64,000 nt of DNA from Anagrus nilaparvatae (lineage: Eukaryota; Arthropoda; Insecta; Hymenoptera; Mymaridae), in the NCBI GenBank assembly GCA_022575985.1, contig JAKSXM010000007.1, forward strand, positions 58,496,501 through 58,560,500, given 5' to 3'. A program made the translations under genes and the position numbers. Numbering within the stretch: the first letter of the stretch is position 1; every line of letters begins with the position of its first letter. This document shows, in pieces, positions 32,734-44,860 of this stretch. The notes under the pieces were generated by a model that ran no database searches, was not told where the DNA came from, and saw only the letters and a program-made list of their open reading frames with translations.

Positions 32734-34021
32734 TCATTACGATGCCGAAGAATACTTGACATATGCTAAAAGAAAAAAACTTTTTAATGTAGACTCAGAA
32801 TAAAACTACAGTTCATTTTTTGATTTTATTTTATTATTTAGAATTTCGAACTTTCTTTTGTAACTCTGTTTGATTTCAAAAATCAATTTCTGGACCTGTT
32901 ATAATTGGAATTTCACCAAAGTTTTCTTATCATTGAATAGATTTTGAAATTTGATAGATATGACTTTTTTGACTATAAATATTACATCAGCTTGTTATAA
33001 AGGTTAAAATCACCTGAGACTTGGATTTAATCTTCAACAGAACATTTTAAAGAATTTTTTATTTTTTAACTTAACAAACTAATACGATTTGCTATAAAAA
33101 TTTATATAGTTATCTTGAGTTATAATATCTAAACACCTTCTAAAATATTTAAAAATATTTAAAAATTTTTACTCGGGAAAGTAATGAAAATGCTAAATTA
33201 TATGAATATTTATTTAAAATAGATTTTCCATAAAAATAAAATATTTTAATTTATTTTTTTTAACTTTTCATCGAATTTATAATGTATATAAAGTAAACGC
33301 GCCAGTACATAAACGGTTAAGGATTTTTGATCATTAAAATTGAAATATTTAATATTTTTAATTATCGAATAAGTTTTGTCTTGAATGGTAAATTTGAACC
33401 CTTATCAATATAATAATACACGGTTTTTGCCCCAAGTAGAATTTTATTTTGTGAAATTAAGTTATATTTACGACATGTTTCTTGCCCCAATACATGAACT
33501 ATAAAATTTTAAATAGTTATTCCAAGTATGTATAAGAAAATGCTCCAGTATCTGAACAGCTTGAAATTTTCAATTTTTTTTTCTAGGTGAATTATTAAGA
33601 TAATCATATAATTTTTTTTTTAAACTCAGCATAAAAGTCTCAGCTTTAATATTTTTTTTATTTTCACAGTTTTTCACAGTTTTCCACAGTTTTTTTCATT
33701 TCAAGCTAACAAATAATATGCGAAAAATCAAAATCAAAGTACTGGTGATCGTTCAGGTACTGGTGCAACTACCTTACATTTTATTAAAAATATCAAAAAA
33801 ACTACTTCCTGTTACAAGAATTATATATATATATATTAAATTTAATATTAGATTATTTAAAAATTTATAAATTTATAAATAGGTATATTATTGTATTTTT
33901 AGAGTTATTATTAAAATAGCATTAAGCTTTTTTTAATAAAAATATTTTTAAAAGAAAAATGCACACTGAAAAAAAACTTTTCTATCATAAAAAATTTTTT
34001 TTAAACATGAAATTTTTTTCT
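32734..34021. other. AT-rich intronic DNA, nothing recognised
   Basis: No exon, RNA gene or clear element. A short direct repeat of 'ttttccacagttt'-like phrases occurs near 33665-33700. Confidence 0.35.
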
Positions 34022-34153
34022 GGGCACCAAGCACGGATCCAGAGGGTGGTAGGGGCGATCATACCCTGAGCTCCAAAAATTGCATGTTTTATAATGATTT
34101 TTATAAGAAATCATATATGCAATTTTTCTAGATCCGCTACTGCCGTCGCCGTG
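34022..34153. repeat. Possible MITE with '(c)ggatc' hairpin ends
   Basis: A GC-richer island with loosely inverted ends ('gcaccaagcacggatccag' and 'tctagatccgctactgccg'). The pairing is short and imperfect, so this is a tentative call. Confidence 0.35.
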
Positions 34154-34379
34154 TACTAAAATAAACTTACAACTGTTTTGCGTAAACGCAACCTAAATTA
34201 ATGAAGCATGTTTATATACTAAAGCTCGTACGTGCTTATAGGTACAATGTGCAAGCTTACAATTTGTTAGTTTTATTATTCGTAATTATTACCTTTTATA
34301 GACTGTAAGTATATAAGCCTATAAGTTATTCGCAACTAAAAAACCAAAATAAGTCCCAAAACCAAATCCTGGTTAATTC

Positions 34380-34525
34380 TCACCCTTCATTCGAAATTAA
34401 ACTATGCTCCATTGACAAACTCCCTTATATCGGCCACATTTGACCCCCCATCTCGATTTTCAGATTTACCATGTGCCCATCTCTATAAACATGTTCCATG
34501 TTAAAATAAGCTAAAAATATAAATT
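34380..34525 (+). repeat. 'ctataaacatgttccatg' repeat, plus copy
   Basis: Contains 'cggccacatttgacccccca' and 'atctctataaacatgttcca'. It matches 19730-19850 in reverse and 3290-3410 in direct orientation. Confidence 0.55.
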
Positions 34526-36329
34526 TGATTACGGAAAAAAAATAGAATTTTTGGCAATAACTTTTTTATTAATACAAGTATTATTAGTATTATTACAAGT
34601 ATATATTTTATCGATTATGTTTAGACATAATAAGCGATAATTATTTTCTACACTGAAGAGTTTTAAATAGTATCGTAAAACTGTTTTAATCTTTTTGTAA
34701 TTTATCATACACTCTTTGATGAAAAGAAAAGATCACGAAATTTAGGTCATATCTGATATCTTATAGTATGAATTTTTTAATTAAAAAAAAATCAAATTTT
34801 TATGTTTGAGAAATAGTCAACCCTCAGCAACTGGAAACTCCTCATGGAATTGTCACATGAGTTGTGTTACGTCCTAAATTAGACGTTAATTAAAATTTTG
34901 ATTGTTCCTAGAATAAGCAATTAAGCCTAATGAAAGATTAAATTAAGATTGTTTAGATATTCTTAAATATAATATCTGGGACCTGACGTAGCTACCTTTA
35001 TGCAACTTATTTAATGGGTTTAAAAATAAAATAAACTTTAAAAATCCAAAATCAAACCTTTTATTTTTTTTTTGGTCCACAGCAAGTAGATAAGCAAGTG
35101 AGCAAGTAAGCTATAAGCAACTCCATGTGAAATTTTCAGTTGATTGAGGGTTGGAGATGGTTTAAGATGGATAGTTTATTTGTTGCTTAAAGTCACACGT
35201 ATTTACTGATGATGAATTATTTTTCAAAATTTTGAACAATATGAAATTTCATTTTAAATTTTAATGTTTATATGAAAAAAAATTACGCATTCTTAATTTT
35301 ATTTTGACCACTTTTATTGATAAAATGAGCCTCTTAAAAGATAAAATCAATAATCAGATAATATAGGTATTTCATAAAAAATTTTGAATAATACTTTCGA
35401 AAGATCAATCACATCCTCGTTATCCATTACTATCATGAGCAAAATGAATAGTTAAAATTTAAATATAATTAATCAACAGTATTCTTAAAAAAAGTATAAT
35501 TAAATTTTCGTTCATATTCAAAGAAATAATTTCATTAAAAAAAATAATAGAATTGGGTTATCTAAAAAAAAGATCAATCTTTATAATTTGATAAAACTTA
35601 ATTCCACCCCTGAATTTTTTTATCTGTGTAACTGAGGTTCTTAAAGTCGATTAAAATAAAATCAAAAGTAGTTTTGATATTATAAGAAACAACTATAAGT
35701 CTAAGAAATCATAAAAGTGCATATAGTATATGTTGTACAAAAGTATTTAACTGTAAAATGTTATAATACACAATACTGATTAGGCGATAGTATGTTAAAC
35801 ATTTACGTAGATTTAAATACATAGCAAATAATTTTAATTAACTAATTATTCCAAAGCTAACTATCACAAAATTATCCAAGCAAAGAATTTAATTTACATA
35901 AGGGAGTCTATGCAAATTATGCCATTATTATACTTTGAGGAATGGAATTAACAGATAGGAATTGTTTGTGGTGAAGGATAACAAGTGTTATTTTTTGTTA
36001 TAAAAGTGATACCTAACATCCTTGTATTAATGATAGCTCGCAAAAAAGTGTAAGAGAAACTTTATCTATCAAATATCAGATATTGCTTTTCTTGCTAACA
36101 AGGAGAGAGTTTGAAATCAGGGTCATTAAATAGGGTCTTCGCATGAGTTGTTTGAATAGTATTTTTGCATAATTTGAAACTATTTTTTTGCTTTTTTTTA
36201 TGTAAAAAAATCTACTTAGTTTCCAAGGATCGGAGAGAACGCAATTGCACCCTGTAAACGTGACATCATTAAATTTTTAATTTTTTTTTTTTGAAAAAAA
36301 TTATTAATATTTTTTCACTTTTGCTCTGG
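34526..36329. other. AT-rich intronic DNA, nothing recognised
   Basis: One short internal repeat of 'agcaagt' phrases at 35088-35125. Otherwise unstructured A/T-rich sequence. Confidence 0.35.
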
Positions 36330-36605
36330 ATTTTATCAGAATCGGTCTAGAGAGGTTTTTGGGGTCACTGATCACGAATATTGAGATAATTTTTATGAAA
36401 AATCTGGGGTTTAAATAAGCCAAAGCTACCCCTGAAAAGGGGTGTTTTTGCTACTTTTGCTCTTTGCTCTGGCTCTTATCAGATTCGGTCTAGAGGTGTT
36501 TTTTGGGTTTGCTGAATACCAATTTTGAGATTGCGTTTATAAAAAAATAGGGCTTTACTTTTAAATCAGAAAAAACTATCTCTACGGAGTGGTAGTAACT
36601 CTTAA
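36330..36605. repeat. Two tandem-like units of the 'cactgatcacgaat' repeat
   Basis: Two similar stretches about 125 bp apart: 'ggtctagagaggtttttggg', 'tgatcacgaatattgagata', then 'ggtctagaggtgttttttgg', 'tgaataccaattttgagatt'. Each is followed by a 'ggggttt' or 'gggcttta' phrase. It belongs to the degenerate family seen at 27.8 and 62.2 kb. Confidence 0.55.
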
Positions 36606-36689
36606 TGATTGGTTCCACCATTTTCTACAGAGTCTGCCTTTTTTCAAATTTAATTTTTTTTTAATTAAAATTAATTTTTATTTATTTTG

Positions 36690-36870
36690 GCAGGCCTAGA
36701 ATAGTATATTACGACACATAGCGAGAAAAATAAAGAATGGCCCAAATCACATATAAACTGCAATTTGGGGCATTCTTTTTTTATTGCCAAGGGTCATATA
36801 TTATTTTTCTCCGACTGTGGTAAGAAAAAACGTCTTTAGAGGGCCTGAAAAATACTTGTTTTCTTGCCAC
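36690..36870. mobile_element. 'ggggcattcttt' hairpin MITE
   Basis: Contains 'aaagaatggcccaaat' and, 30 bp further, the inverted 'atttggggcattcttt'. It is flanked by 'agtatattacgacacatagc' and 'gccaagggtcatatattatt', which are themselves complementary in part. A second, more decayed copy follows at 37005-37140 and a reverse copy lies at 24400-24610. Confidence 0.65.
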
Positions 36871-37004
36871 TAGCGATAAAAAGCATTTTCTAAACAATAT
36901 TTATATAAAAATTAATTTTTTTTCTTTAGCATAGTTGCAAAATTATAAAAAAATTGAGAATTTTTTAATTTGCCGTAAAGTTACTAATTTTTCTCAAATA
37001 ATAG

Positions 37005-37140
37005 TATATTACGGTCCTAGGCCAGAAAAATAAAGAATGGCCCAATTACAGGTAAACTGCCATCTGAAACAAAACTGAGTATGGTAAACTGCGAATTGGG
37101 GTATTTTTTTTTTAAAGTCAAGGGTGGTATACGATTTTTT
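37005..37140. mobile_element. Second 'ggggtattttttt' hairpin MITE copy
   Basis: Has 'agtatattacggtcctaggc', 'aaagaatggcccaattacag', then 'gcgaattggggtattttttt' and 'gtcaagggtggtatac'. Same layout as 36690-36870, in direct orientation. Confidence 0.6.
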
Positions 37141-38534
37141 TTTGTGACTTAAGAGAAATCAAAATACTTCCTGACCATTTACAAACTATTTTTTTGTTTT
37201 TTGCTTTTTAATTTGTTGTTATCAAAAACATTTTTTCATTTCTATATCAAAAAAATTGAAAAGTTTCGTAATGCCACGTGACATCACTAATTAAAAGAAA
37301 AAAAATTAATGCATAAAATATTTATTTCTATTTAAACACAAAACTATGTATTTTAAAATACACACCCAACAACAATTAATTTAACTATACAGAATTACTA
37401 TGTCAGTATAATTTTGAGGGGTCAAAGAGCTTAGTGAAGAGAGGCTTGTAAAGCTTCACTGTAATAGATAGGTATAAATTGCATAAATTAAATTTAAAAT
37501 TAAGTTGCCATTATGTAGGATCACGACGACTGTAGGTCTCGGTAAATTACTTACTGGATTAAGGGAATAATCATTAAAATGGATTAAACGCAAGACATTT
37601 ATTTAAATGGATAGTTTGAAAATTTGCATAAAAAAAATATTTTTTAAAAATTTAAATTGTAATATTAGGCTGAATAAAAAATAAAATATTACGTAACTAA
37701 TTTTGTTATTTAATTTTATTTGTTAAAACTTTTAAACATGTATAAATTAATTAAAGTAATTATAATAAATGCTGGCTGTCCGTCGAAAATGTATAACTTT
37801 TACTTGATAACAAGTAAAATTTTTGCACTTGACAGTTTAAATTATATTATAATAAATTGTGTATAACAATTCCAAGAAATTAGATTAATACAGAAAATGT
37901 TATTTCATAGCCAAAAAAATAAATTTTATGTTTTTGTTAAATAAATAAAATATTTTATGTTGTTTTTAAAATAAATGAACTGCAAAAATTTCTAATAAGA
38001 ATAAAATTAAATAGGAAATGTAATTTATATTTTAATGACATTTAGTTTAAATTAAGATATAAAATATTAAATGTCATATACGACGTAAACATATTTTTAA
38101 AGCTTTTTTTAATTAAAATTGGACGTATTTAATATGTGTAGAGCTTTTCAGATCAGCTTAGAACTGTCAGCGGCGAATTTTTGGTCTCAAGGGGGGTGAT
38201 TAAATTAAATTAAAATCAGGAAAGATATAATTAAATTAAAATTTTCATTTTTGTAAAGGTAGGTGTTACCAGTTCGTTAAGTCGAGAGATTATGACCAAT
38301 TGTGGTTAAGTGTTAAAAGGGAATTTTTCAGTTATATTACTAAATTTATGACATCTTTTCTATGATACCACACGAAAATTTCAAAAAAAGATGTAAATTA
38401 AATTAAGTATTATAAATAAACTTTTTCAGATTTTTAGTAATTCAGAGGCTTCAAAAGACAAAATTTGAATAATTATATTAATTTAGATCTTCAAAACGTT
38501 TCGAAAATTATTTCTGTGAGAAAATATCTAAAAT
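37141..38534. other. AT-rich intronic DNA, nothing recognised
   Basis: No exon, RNA gene or repeat boundary was seen. Confidence 0.35.
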
Positions 38535-38878
38535 TACACTGTAAAAAGTAACTTCCTTATATTAACAAAAAAATTAGAAAATTTTCGAAAAATTAGTAAA
38601 TATTCGAAAAAAAATCGTAAATTTACTAAATTTAGTATATTATCGAAAAATTGGAGAATACTCGATTTTTTTTGTGCATTTACGAAAAAATTGTAAATTA
38701 TCAATGTTTCTTGCGAATTCACAAAAAAAAATCGAGAATTCTCGAATTTTTCGATAATATACTAAATTTAGTTTTACGATTTTTTTCGAATATTTACTAA
38801 TTTTTTTGAAAATTTACTAATTTTTCGAAAAGTTTCTAATTTTTTTGTTAATATAAGGAACTTACTTTTTACAGTGTA
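38535..38878. mobile_element. Foldback MITE, TACACTGTAAAAAGTAACTT family
   Basis: A 344-bp palindrome-like element. Ends are TACACTGTAAAAAGTAACTT and ...AACTTACTTTTTACAGTGTA. Inside are repeated runs of 'aaaattagtaaat' and 'tttactaattttt'. TA flanks suit a Tc1/mariner-type target. Relatives lie at 60770-61197 (full) and at 175-333 and 11489-11508 (remnants). Confidence 0.8.
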
Positions 38879-39360
38879 CTTAAAATACCTTGTACCTACG
38901 CGCAAAAAAAAGTTCAGTAAAATTAACCTCAATTATATTAGTAAGTTGAGATAAAAAAATATGGTAAATATAACCAGAAAATTAGTAAATTTTACTTAAA
39001 AAAATGAAGTTTTAGTATTGTAAACAAATTTTGTTAGTAAATTTCACTAAAAATTTATAGTGACTCTTAACCAAACTGAATTTAGTAATTTTGAATTTAC
39101 TAATTTTTTGTATGCATGAAGTTACTTATAAATAATTTAATTAAATAAAGTAAGAATAAATAATAAAATAAGAAAATTCTTAGAAAAGAAAAGAAAACAC
39201 AATTTTACGTAACATTTTTCATAACAAAATGAAAAGTCATCTTAAAAATTATATTAAAAAATTTATATCGCAGTATTTACACTAAAGTAAACTTATTTCT
39301 AAATAAGTAAAAAAATATAATAACACTTTTTATTAGATAAAAATATTTCTAATAAAAAGT
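38879..39360. other. AT-rich intronic DNA, nothing recognised
   Basis: Repeated short phrases such as 'tagtaaattt' continue outside the MITE edge. No gene was seen. Confidence 0.35.
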
Positions 39361-39440
39361 ACATATATATATATATATATATATATATTACTAGGGGGCT
39401 CCGCCCCCTGCGCGCTACGCGCGCCAACCCCCGCAGAGTG
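39361..39440. repeat. (TA)n microsatellite joined to a GC-rich hairpin end
   Basis: About 13 TA units (39363-39388) are followed by 'tagggggctccgccccctgc', where GGGGGC and GCCCCC form a hairpin, then 'gcgcgctacgcgcgc', a second hairpin, and 'caacccccgc'. A GC block of about 45 bp in very AT-rich DNA resembles the structured end of a DNA element, but no partner end was found. Confidence 0.5.
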
Positions 39441-39777
39441 ATTGAAGTATTGCGATAGTATATTTTTATAAACACTTGTAAGGCGTACCACAGTGTAGTA
39501 AAAAAAAAAAGTGGCCAAAAATCGGCTTCAAAAATCGGTATTAAAATATGCACATAAATGATAAATAAACCTAAAAAAAGTGTATTAGTATAATTATACA
39601 CGGTTGTATGTATAGTATACAGAGGTGTTAGTCAAAGTTAATAGTTAATCAAAGTAGAAATTTGATTTTTCTATTTTTACTTATATTTTAAACTTAAACA
39701 AAGTATAAAAAATATAGATTATATAAAAATATAAAAAAAACAACTTTATAATAATTGGTTTAATATAGAAAAAACCG

Positions 39778-40490
39778 CATTGGCCCAAAAGGTCCACATT
39801 GGCCCAAAAGGACCACTTTGGCCCAATAGGTTCATTTTGGCCCAAAAGGACCACTGTGGCCCAAAAGGACCAGATTGGCCCAAAAGGACCACATTGGCCG
39901 AAAAGGTCCATTTTGGCCCAAAAGGACCACATTGGCCCAAAAGGTCCATTTTGGCCTAAAAGGACCACATTGGCCCAAAAGGACCACATTGGCCCAAAAG
40001 GACCACATTGGCCCAAAAGGTCCATTTTGGCACAAAAGGTCCAATTTGGCCCAAAAGGTCCATTTTGTCACAAAAGGTCCATTTTGGCACAAAAGGTCCA
40101 TTTTGGCACAAAAGGTCCATTGGCACAAAAGGTCCGTTTTGGCACAAAAGGTCCATTGGCACAAAAGGTCCATTGGCACAAAAGGTCCATTGGCACAAAA
40201 GGTCCGTTTTGGCACAAAAGGTCCATTGGCACAAAAGGTCCATTTTGGAACAAAAGGTCCATTTTGGCACAAAAGGTCCATTGGCACAAAAGGTCCATTT
40301 TGGCACAAAAGGTCCATTGGCACAAAAGGTCCATTGGCACAAAAGGTCCATTTTGGCACAAAAGGTCCATTTTGGCACAAAAGGTCCATTGGCACAAAAG
40401 GTCCATTGGCACAAAAGGTCCATTTTGGCACAAAAGGTCCATTGGCACAAAAGGTCCATTTTGGCACAAAAGGTCCATTGGCACAAAGGG
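39778..40490. repeat. Minisatellite with 19-bp and 17-bp units
   Basis: About 38-40 head-to-tail units. The first part (to about 40020) uses a 19-bp unit of the type 'ttggcccaaaaggaccaca'. The second part uses 'ttttggcacaaaaggtcca' (19 bp) mixed with 'ttggcacaaaaggtcca' (17 bp). Stops are absent from all six frames, so overlapping open frames (up to 267 codons) appear on both strands. These are by-products of the repeat and not genes. Confidence 0.9.
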
Positions 40491-40497
40491 CTCATGC

Positions 40498-40532
40498 GAC
40501 AGCGGCGGCAGCGGCGGCAGCGGCGGCGGCGG
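40498..40532. repeat. (GCG/GCA)n trinucleotide tract
   Basis: A run of gcggcagcggcggcagcggc units, almost pure G+C, directly after the minisatellite. Confidence 0.85.
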
Positions 40533-40973
40533 TTATAACTTTATAATATATAGAGATATATATATTTTTTATTTTCTGAATTATATCTATAAAAAAGTAT
40601 GACATTACTTTATAAAAATAAAAAACTCAATTTTAGCAAAAAAACGTTAATAAAACCTTGCTGCATTTATGTTAAGTACACATTAATTAAGTAAGTGAAT
40701 ATTTGATTGCTAATTAATAAAAATAAATATAAATATAATTATTAAAATTTGTTTGAATTTATTTCAAATACAACAATAAGGAGTATTTGAATAATAAAAA
40801 TGAAAAAAATATATAAGTATAGAAGATTCAAAACATTGTGTTTTTATTTTTGTGCTATTTTATTTCTTTACTATTCTGATCTACATAATGTAAATAAAAT
40901 ATATAATTTTTCAAAACAATCATTTTACTTATTTTTTGGCATGAATGACTGTATTTACATGGTTTATGTAATT

Positions 40974-43274
40974 ATATATGGGTCAATATTTGTGAACTGT
41001 ATATGACTTTGCATGGGTGGGTCTGTAAATGTACTCCAAAGTATGTTTGGTCGAAAGTATATATAAAAAAAATAATTTTCCTCAATTTTTAGCTTTTTAG
41101 ATCCAATCCTCTATTTTTTACAGCGATTTTTGTTTTTTTCAATTTTTTGAAATTTTAAATTTTTGAGAAATTTATGTTCATTAATTTTTCTCGCAAACGC
41201 GCACTTTACAATAAAATTTTTTTTCCTTATAGTACCCCATAGGAAATTTCCCGTAGAATTCGATTCTGGGGTCCAAATTTTTTTTGAACTGCGCATGCGC
41301 GAGAAAATCAACTTTCTTGCTTTGCCTTTTCTAGCTTATATGTCTCAGCTGCAGACAGCTCAATTTTCATCCTGTTGGTCTCAAATTGTAGGTTTTTTCA
41401 TATACTTTCAGCATATGAAATCATTTTTTTGGGTAAATTTATTTTAAAAGCACTAAAATTGAAAAATAGCGATTTTTAAAAAATCATTTTTCACAAATTT
41501 TGAATTTTCCGCCAAGTCACGTGACCAAATGAAAATCTGACTGAAAATTCGGATTCAGCGGAAAATTTTACATAAGGATACCAATTTTCGTCTTATTTCA
41601 TTAAATAGTTTCTAAGATATTCCATTTTAAAGATAACGATTAAAATTGACTTTTTTTAAAAAACTCTTAAAATGGGACTCTGACTTTAATTATCATATCT
41701 GCTAAACAAATAATTATAAAAAGACGAGTAAAAATTTTTTGGAAACTAAGGGCTTTTAAAAAATTTTTTAGGCCTATAGAACTCGTTTCTTTTAAAAATT
41801 ATAATTTTGGCAGCAATTTCAAAATTGGTCATTTTGGGGTAAGAATAGGCATTTGGTTTATTGACTATCGGCATGAGAGATTTAGCGACGAATAATTGCA
41901 GTGTACGGTAACTAAATGGTGACACTTATACCAAAAAAATGAGACCAATTGGAAGTATTTTGGTTAACTGGCAAGTTTGCAGCTTTGTATTAAAGATTAT
42001 GAAAAAAATCCTATTTTATAACATTGTTGTATTTTGTAGCTACTATATCTTATTTTCAATTATCCGAATTTTCTAGTTACCTAATGAAAATTTTGACGAA
42101 ATTTTCGGATTCCTCGAGAAATTTTACAAAAGACCCCCTTTTTGGAAAAGTTTTGGATGTTTCCGTAACGCTATAGAAATAAAAGAAATAGCAAAATACT
42201 AAATAACTACAAAATATCACAATGTTATAAAATAGGATTTTTTTCATAATCTTTAATACAAAGCTGCAAACTTGCCAGTTAACCAAAATTCTTCCAATTG
42301 GTCTCATTTTTTTGGTATAAGTGTCACCATTTAGTTACCGTACACTGCAATTATTTGTCGCTAAATCTCTCATGCCGATAGTCAATAAACCAAATGCCTA
42401 TTCTTACCCCAAAATGACCAATTTTGAAATTGCTGCCAAAATTATAATTTTTAAAAGAAACGAGTTCTATAGGCCTCAAAAATTTTTTAAAAGCCTTTAG
42501 TTTCCAAAAAATTTTTACTCGTCTTTTTATAATTATTTGTTTAGCAGATATGATAATTAAAGTCAGAGTCCCATTTTAAGAGTTTTTTAAAAAAAGTCAA
42601 TTTTAATCTTTATCTTTAAAATGGGATATCTTAGAAACTATTTAATGAAATAAGACGAAAATTGGTATCCTTATGTAAAATTTTCCGCTGAATCCGAATT
42701 TTCAGTCAGATTTTCATTTGGTCACGTGACTTGGCGGAAAATTCAAAATTTGTGAAAAATGATTTTTTAAAAATCGCTATTTTTCAATTTTAGTGCTTTT
42801 AAAATAAATTTACCCAAAAAAATGATTTCATATGCTGAAAGTATATGAAAAAACCTACAATTTGAGACCAACAGGATGAAAATTGAGCTGTCTGCAGCTG
42901 AGACATATAAGCTAGAAAAGGCAAAGCAAGAAAGTTGATTTTCTCGCGCATGCGCAGTTCAAAAAAAAATTTGGACCCCAGAATCGAATTCTACGGGAAA
43001 TTTCCTATGGGGTACTATAAGGAAAAAAAATTTTATTGTAAAGTGCGCGTTTGCGAGAAAAATTAATGAACATAAATTTCTCAAAAATTTAAAATTTCAA
43101 AAAATTGAAAAAAACAAAAATCGCTGTAAAAAATAGAGGATTGGATCTAAAAAGCTAAAATTTGGGGAAAATTATTTTTTTTATATATGCTTTCGACCAA
43201 ACATACTTTGGAGTACATTCTGAGACTCGAAAATCCAAACTGTATACACTTCACAAATATTGACCCATATATTA
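40974..43274. mobile_element. 2.3-kb palindromic foldback element with arms of about 1.07 kb
   Basis: The left arm (about 40974-42040) is repeated in inverted orientation as the right arm (about 42205-43274) with very few differences. Position x pairs with about 84247 minus x. Anchor pairs are 'gtactccaaagtatgtttgg' (41031) with its complement ending 43216, 'gaactgcgcatgcgcgag', and 'gagaccaattggaag' (41941) with 'cttccaattggtctc' (ending 42305). The spacer is about 165 bp and unique. The ends are TATATGGGTCAATATTTGTG and its complement. Short frames occur mirrored on both arms and no transposase is seen. A one-armed relic lies at 16925-17482. The outermost 55 bp are less similar than the interior. 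Confidence 0.88.
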
Positions 43275-44514
43275 GACTAGGAATTATTTAAAAAATTTTT
43301 TTAGAAATCGATTTATACAGTAGAGAAAAAAATTTTTTCAAATATTTTTTTCCCGTTTATTTAAGATGTGTGCGCAGTGATATAATGAGACAATTTTTTA
43401 TTTTCTTTACTTCCTAAAAATTTTTGAAGTGGATTCTTACTAGATTCTAGGGACATTAGAGTAGAAATAATTAATTATGTCTCTGAATCTATTAAAATTC
43501 TATTCAAGCAGGATCTATTAGATCACCTTGTAGCAAAATTTTTATAAGTTTTTAGTGATAATTACTAAGGTTCAATTGTTTCAACTCTAGAATCTAGAAA
43601 GAAAATGCTTTATGAAATGGCACTTTATTTAGTATTTCTTAAAGAAGCTTAATTTATAATAACTTTATAAATATATAAAAATTAAGATAACTGAATTAAA
43701 AAAAACTTTATATAAACGATTTTTTTTTAATTTTTCAGTACCAGTCTAATATATAATACTTTTTTCTTCCAGTAAACAAAACAACATATGATCTTTATAT
43801 TACTTTACTATCCTATCCAAAAAAAATAAAAATAAAAATGGCTCAATTTCTCTTATAATATATACAAATGTAAATATTAAAATATATATTTTTTGTAAAC
43901 ATGCTTTAGCATAAATTTTTATATTTTTAAAAATATAAAAATTTCGACACATATATATTTCAATATTAAAAAAATATAAATACGATAATCCAAAATCTAT
44001 TTTTTAATTAAAAACAAAATTAAACGAAAAAAAATTTAATATAAAATTTTTCAGTAGAAAAGTTCCGAGTATGTTCAGACACGTCAAGTATAATACACAG
44101 TATATATGTACCTTCATTTTATACATTAATATTATATTGTGTTGTACCATATATTGTCAGTATCTAAACCTCTGTATTTTCATTATTATTATTATAATTA
44201 TTTATATATAATATTGATCATTTCATATAAAATAGCAACAACCTAAAAGGTCTATAACAGCCGACCTGTTCAATGAACTGTTAATATTTATAGACATTAA
44301 AAAATATCTAGTACTAGGTGTAATTAAAAGACCTCTTTTTTTTATTTTTAAAATGTAAACAATTTTCAATGGGTTCAATTCAACCCTTTTCAATTTTACA
44401 TGTTTATATTTATCTAAGAAAATTTATTTTTTTAGAGTATATATATATATAAATAGTCTTACTATTAGCACATGACCTAAAGCACCATATAGTGATCATT
44501 CGAATGAAAAAGAG
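43275..44514. other. AT-rich intronic DNA, nothing recognised
   Basis: Low-complexity A/T-rich sequence with TA runs. No exon or element end was seen. Confidence 0.35.
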
Positions 44515-44860
44515 TATATATATATATGTTACGCCCGAAACGAGGTAACGGCCGGTTCCGCGGAATGGGGCAGTCATCAGCCGGTATAATGAAATTATGA
44601 ATAAAATTTGATAAGTCAAACAAATTTTTTATCTTATAATTAATCAGTATCATCCAAAAATGTATTTCAAATGTAAATTAAATTAAACAAACATTTTTTT
44701 TCTTAGAAAATTTTCTTATTTTCAATGTATTCATTTATTTAATTTGATGCCCCGTTCCGCGGAACCGGCCGGTTTTATGTCCCATTCCGTGGAACCGGCC
44801 GGTTTACTGTCCGATTCCGCGGAACCGGCCGTTACCTCGTTTCGGGCGTAACATATATAT
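44515..44860. mobile_element. GC-ended inverted-repeat element with triplicated palindromic unit
   Basis: Ends 'tgttacgcccgaaacgaggt' (44528) and 'acctcgtttcgggcgtaaca' are perfect inverted copies, continuing into TA runs outside and 'aacggccggttccgcggaat' inside. The right arm carries three units of about 30 bp (about 44755-44830), each with TTCCGCGGAA or TTCCGTGGAA followed by CCGGCCG. The middle is AT-rich. The CCGCGG and CCGGCCG cores are themselves palindromic, so both DNA strands can form nested hairpins. Confidence 0.75.

Noticed and set aside
39778..40490. CRISPR-like array
   Set aside because: Units follow each other without unique spacers, and the genome is eukaryotic.
39799..40602. 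Overlapping open frames of up to 267 codons on both strands in the minisatellite
   Set aside because: The repeat has no stop codons in any frame, and open frames exist in all six. The translations are monotonous repeats (for example 'FGPKGP' and 'FVPMDLLCQN').
41111..41447. Frames on both strands in the left arm of the palindrome
   Set aside because: They are mirrored imperfectly in the other arm and show no domain or start context.
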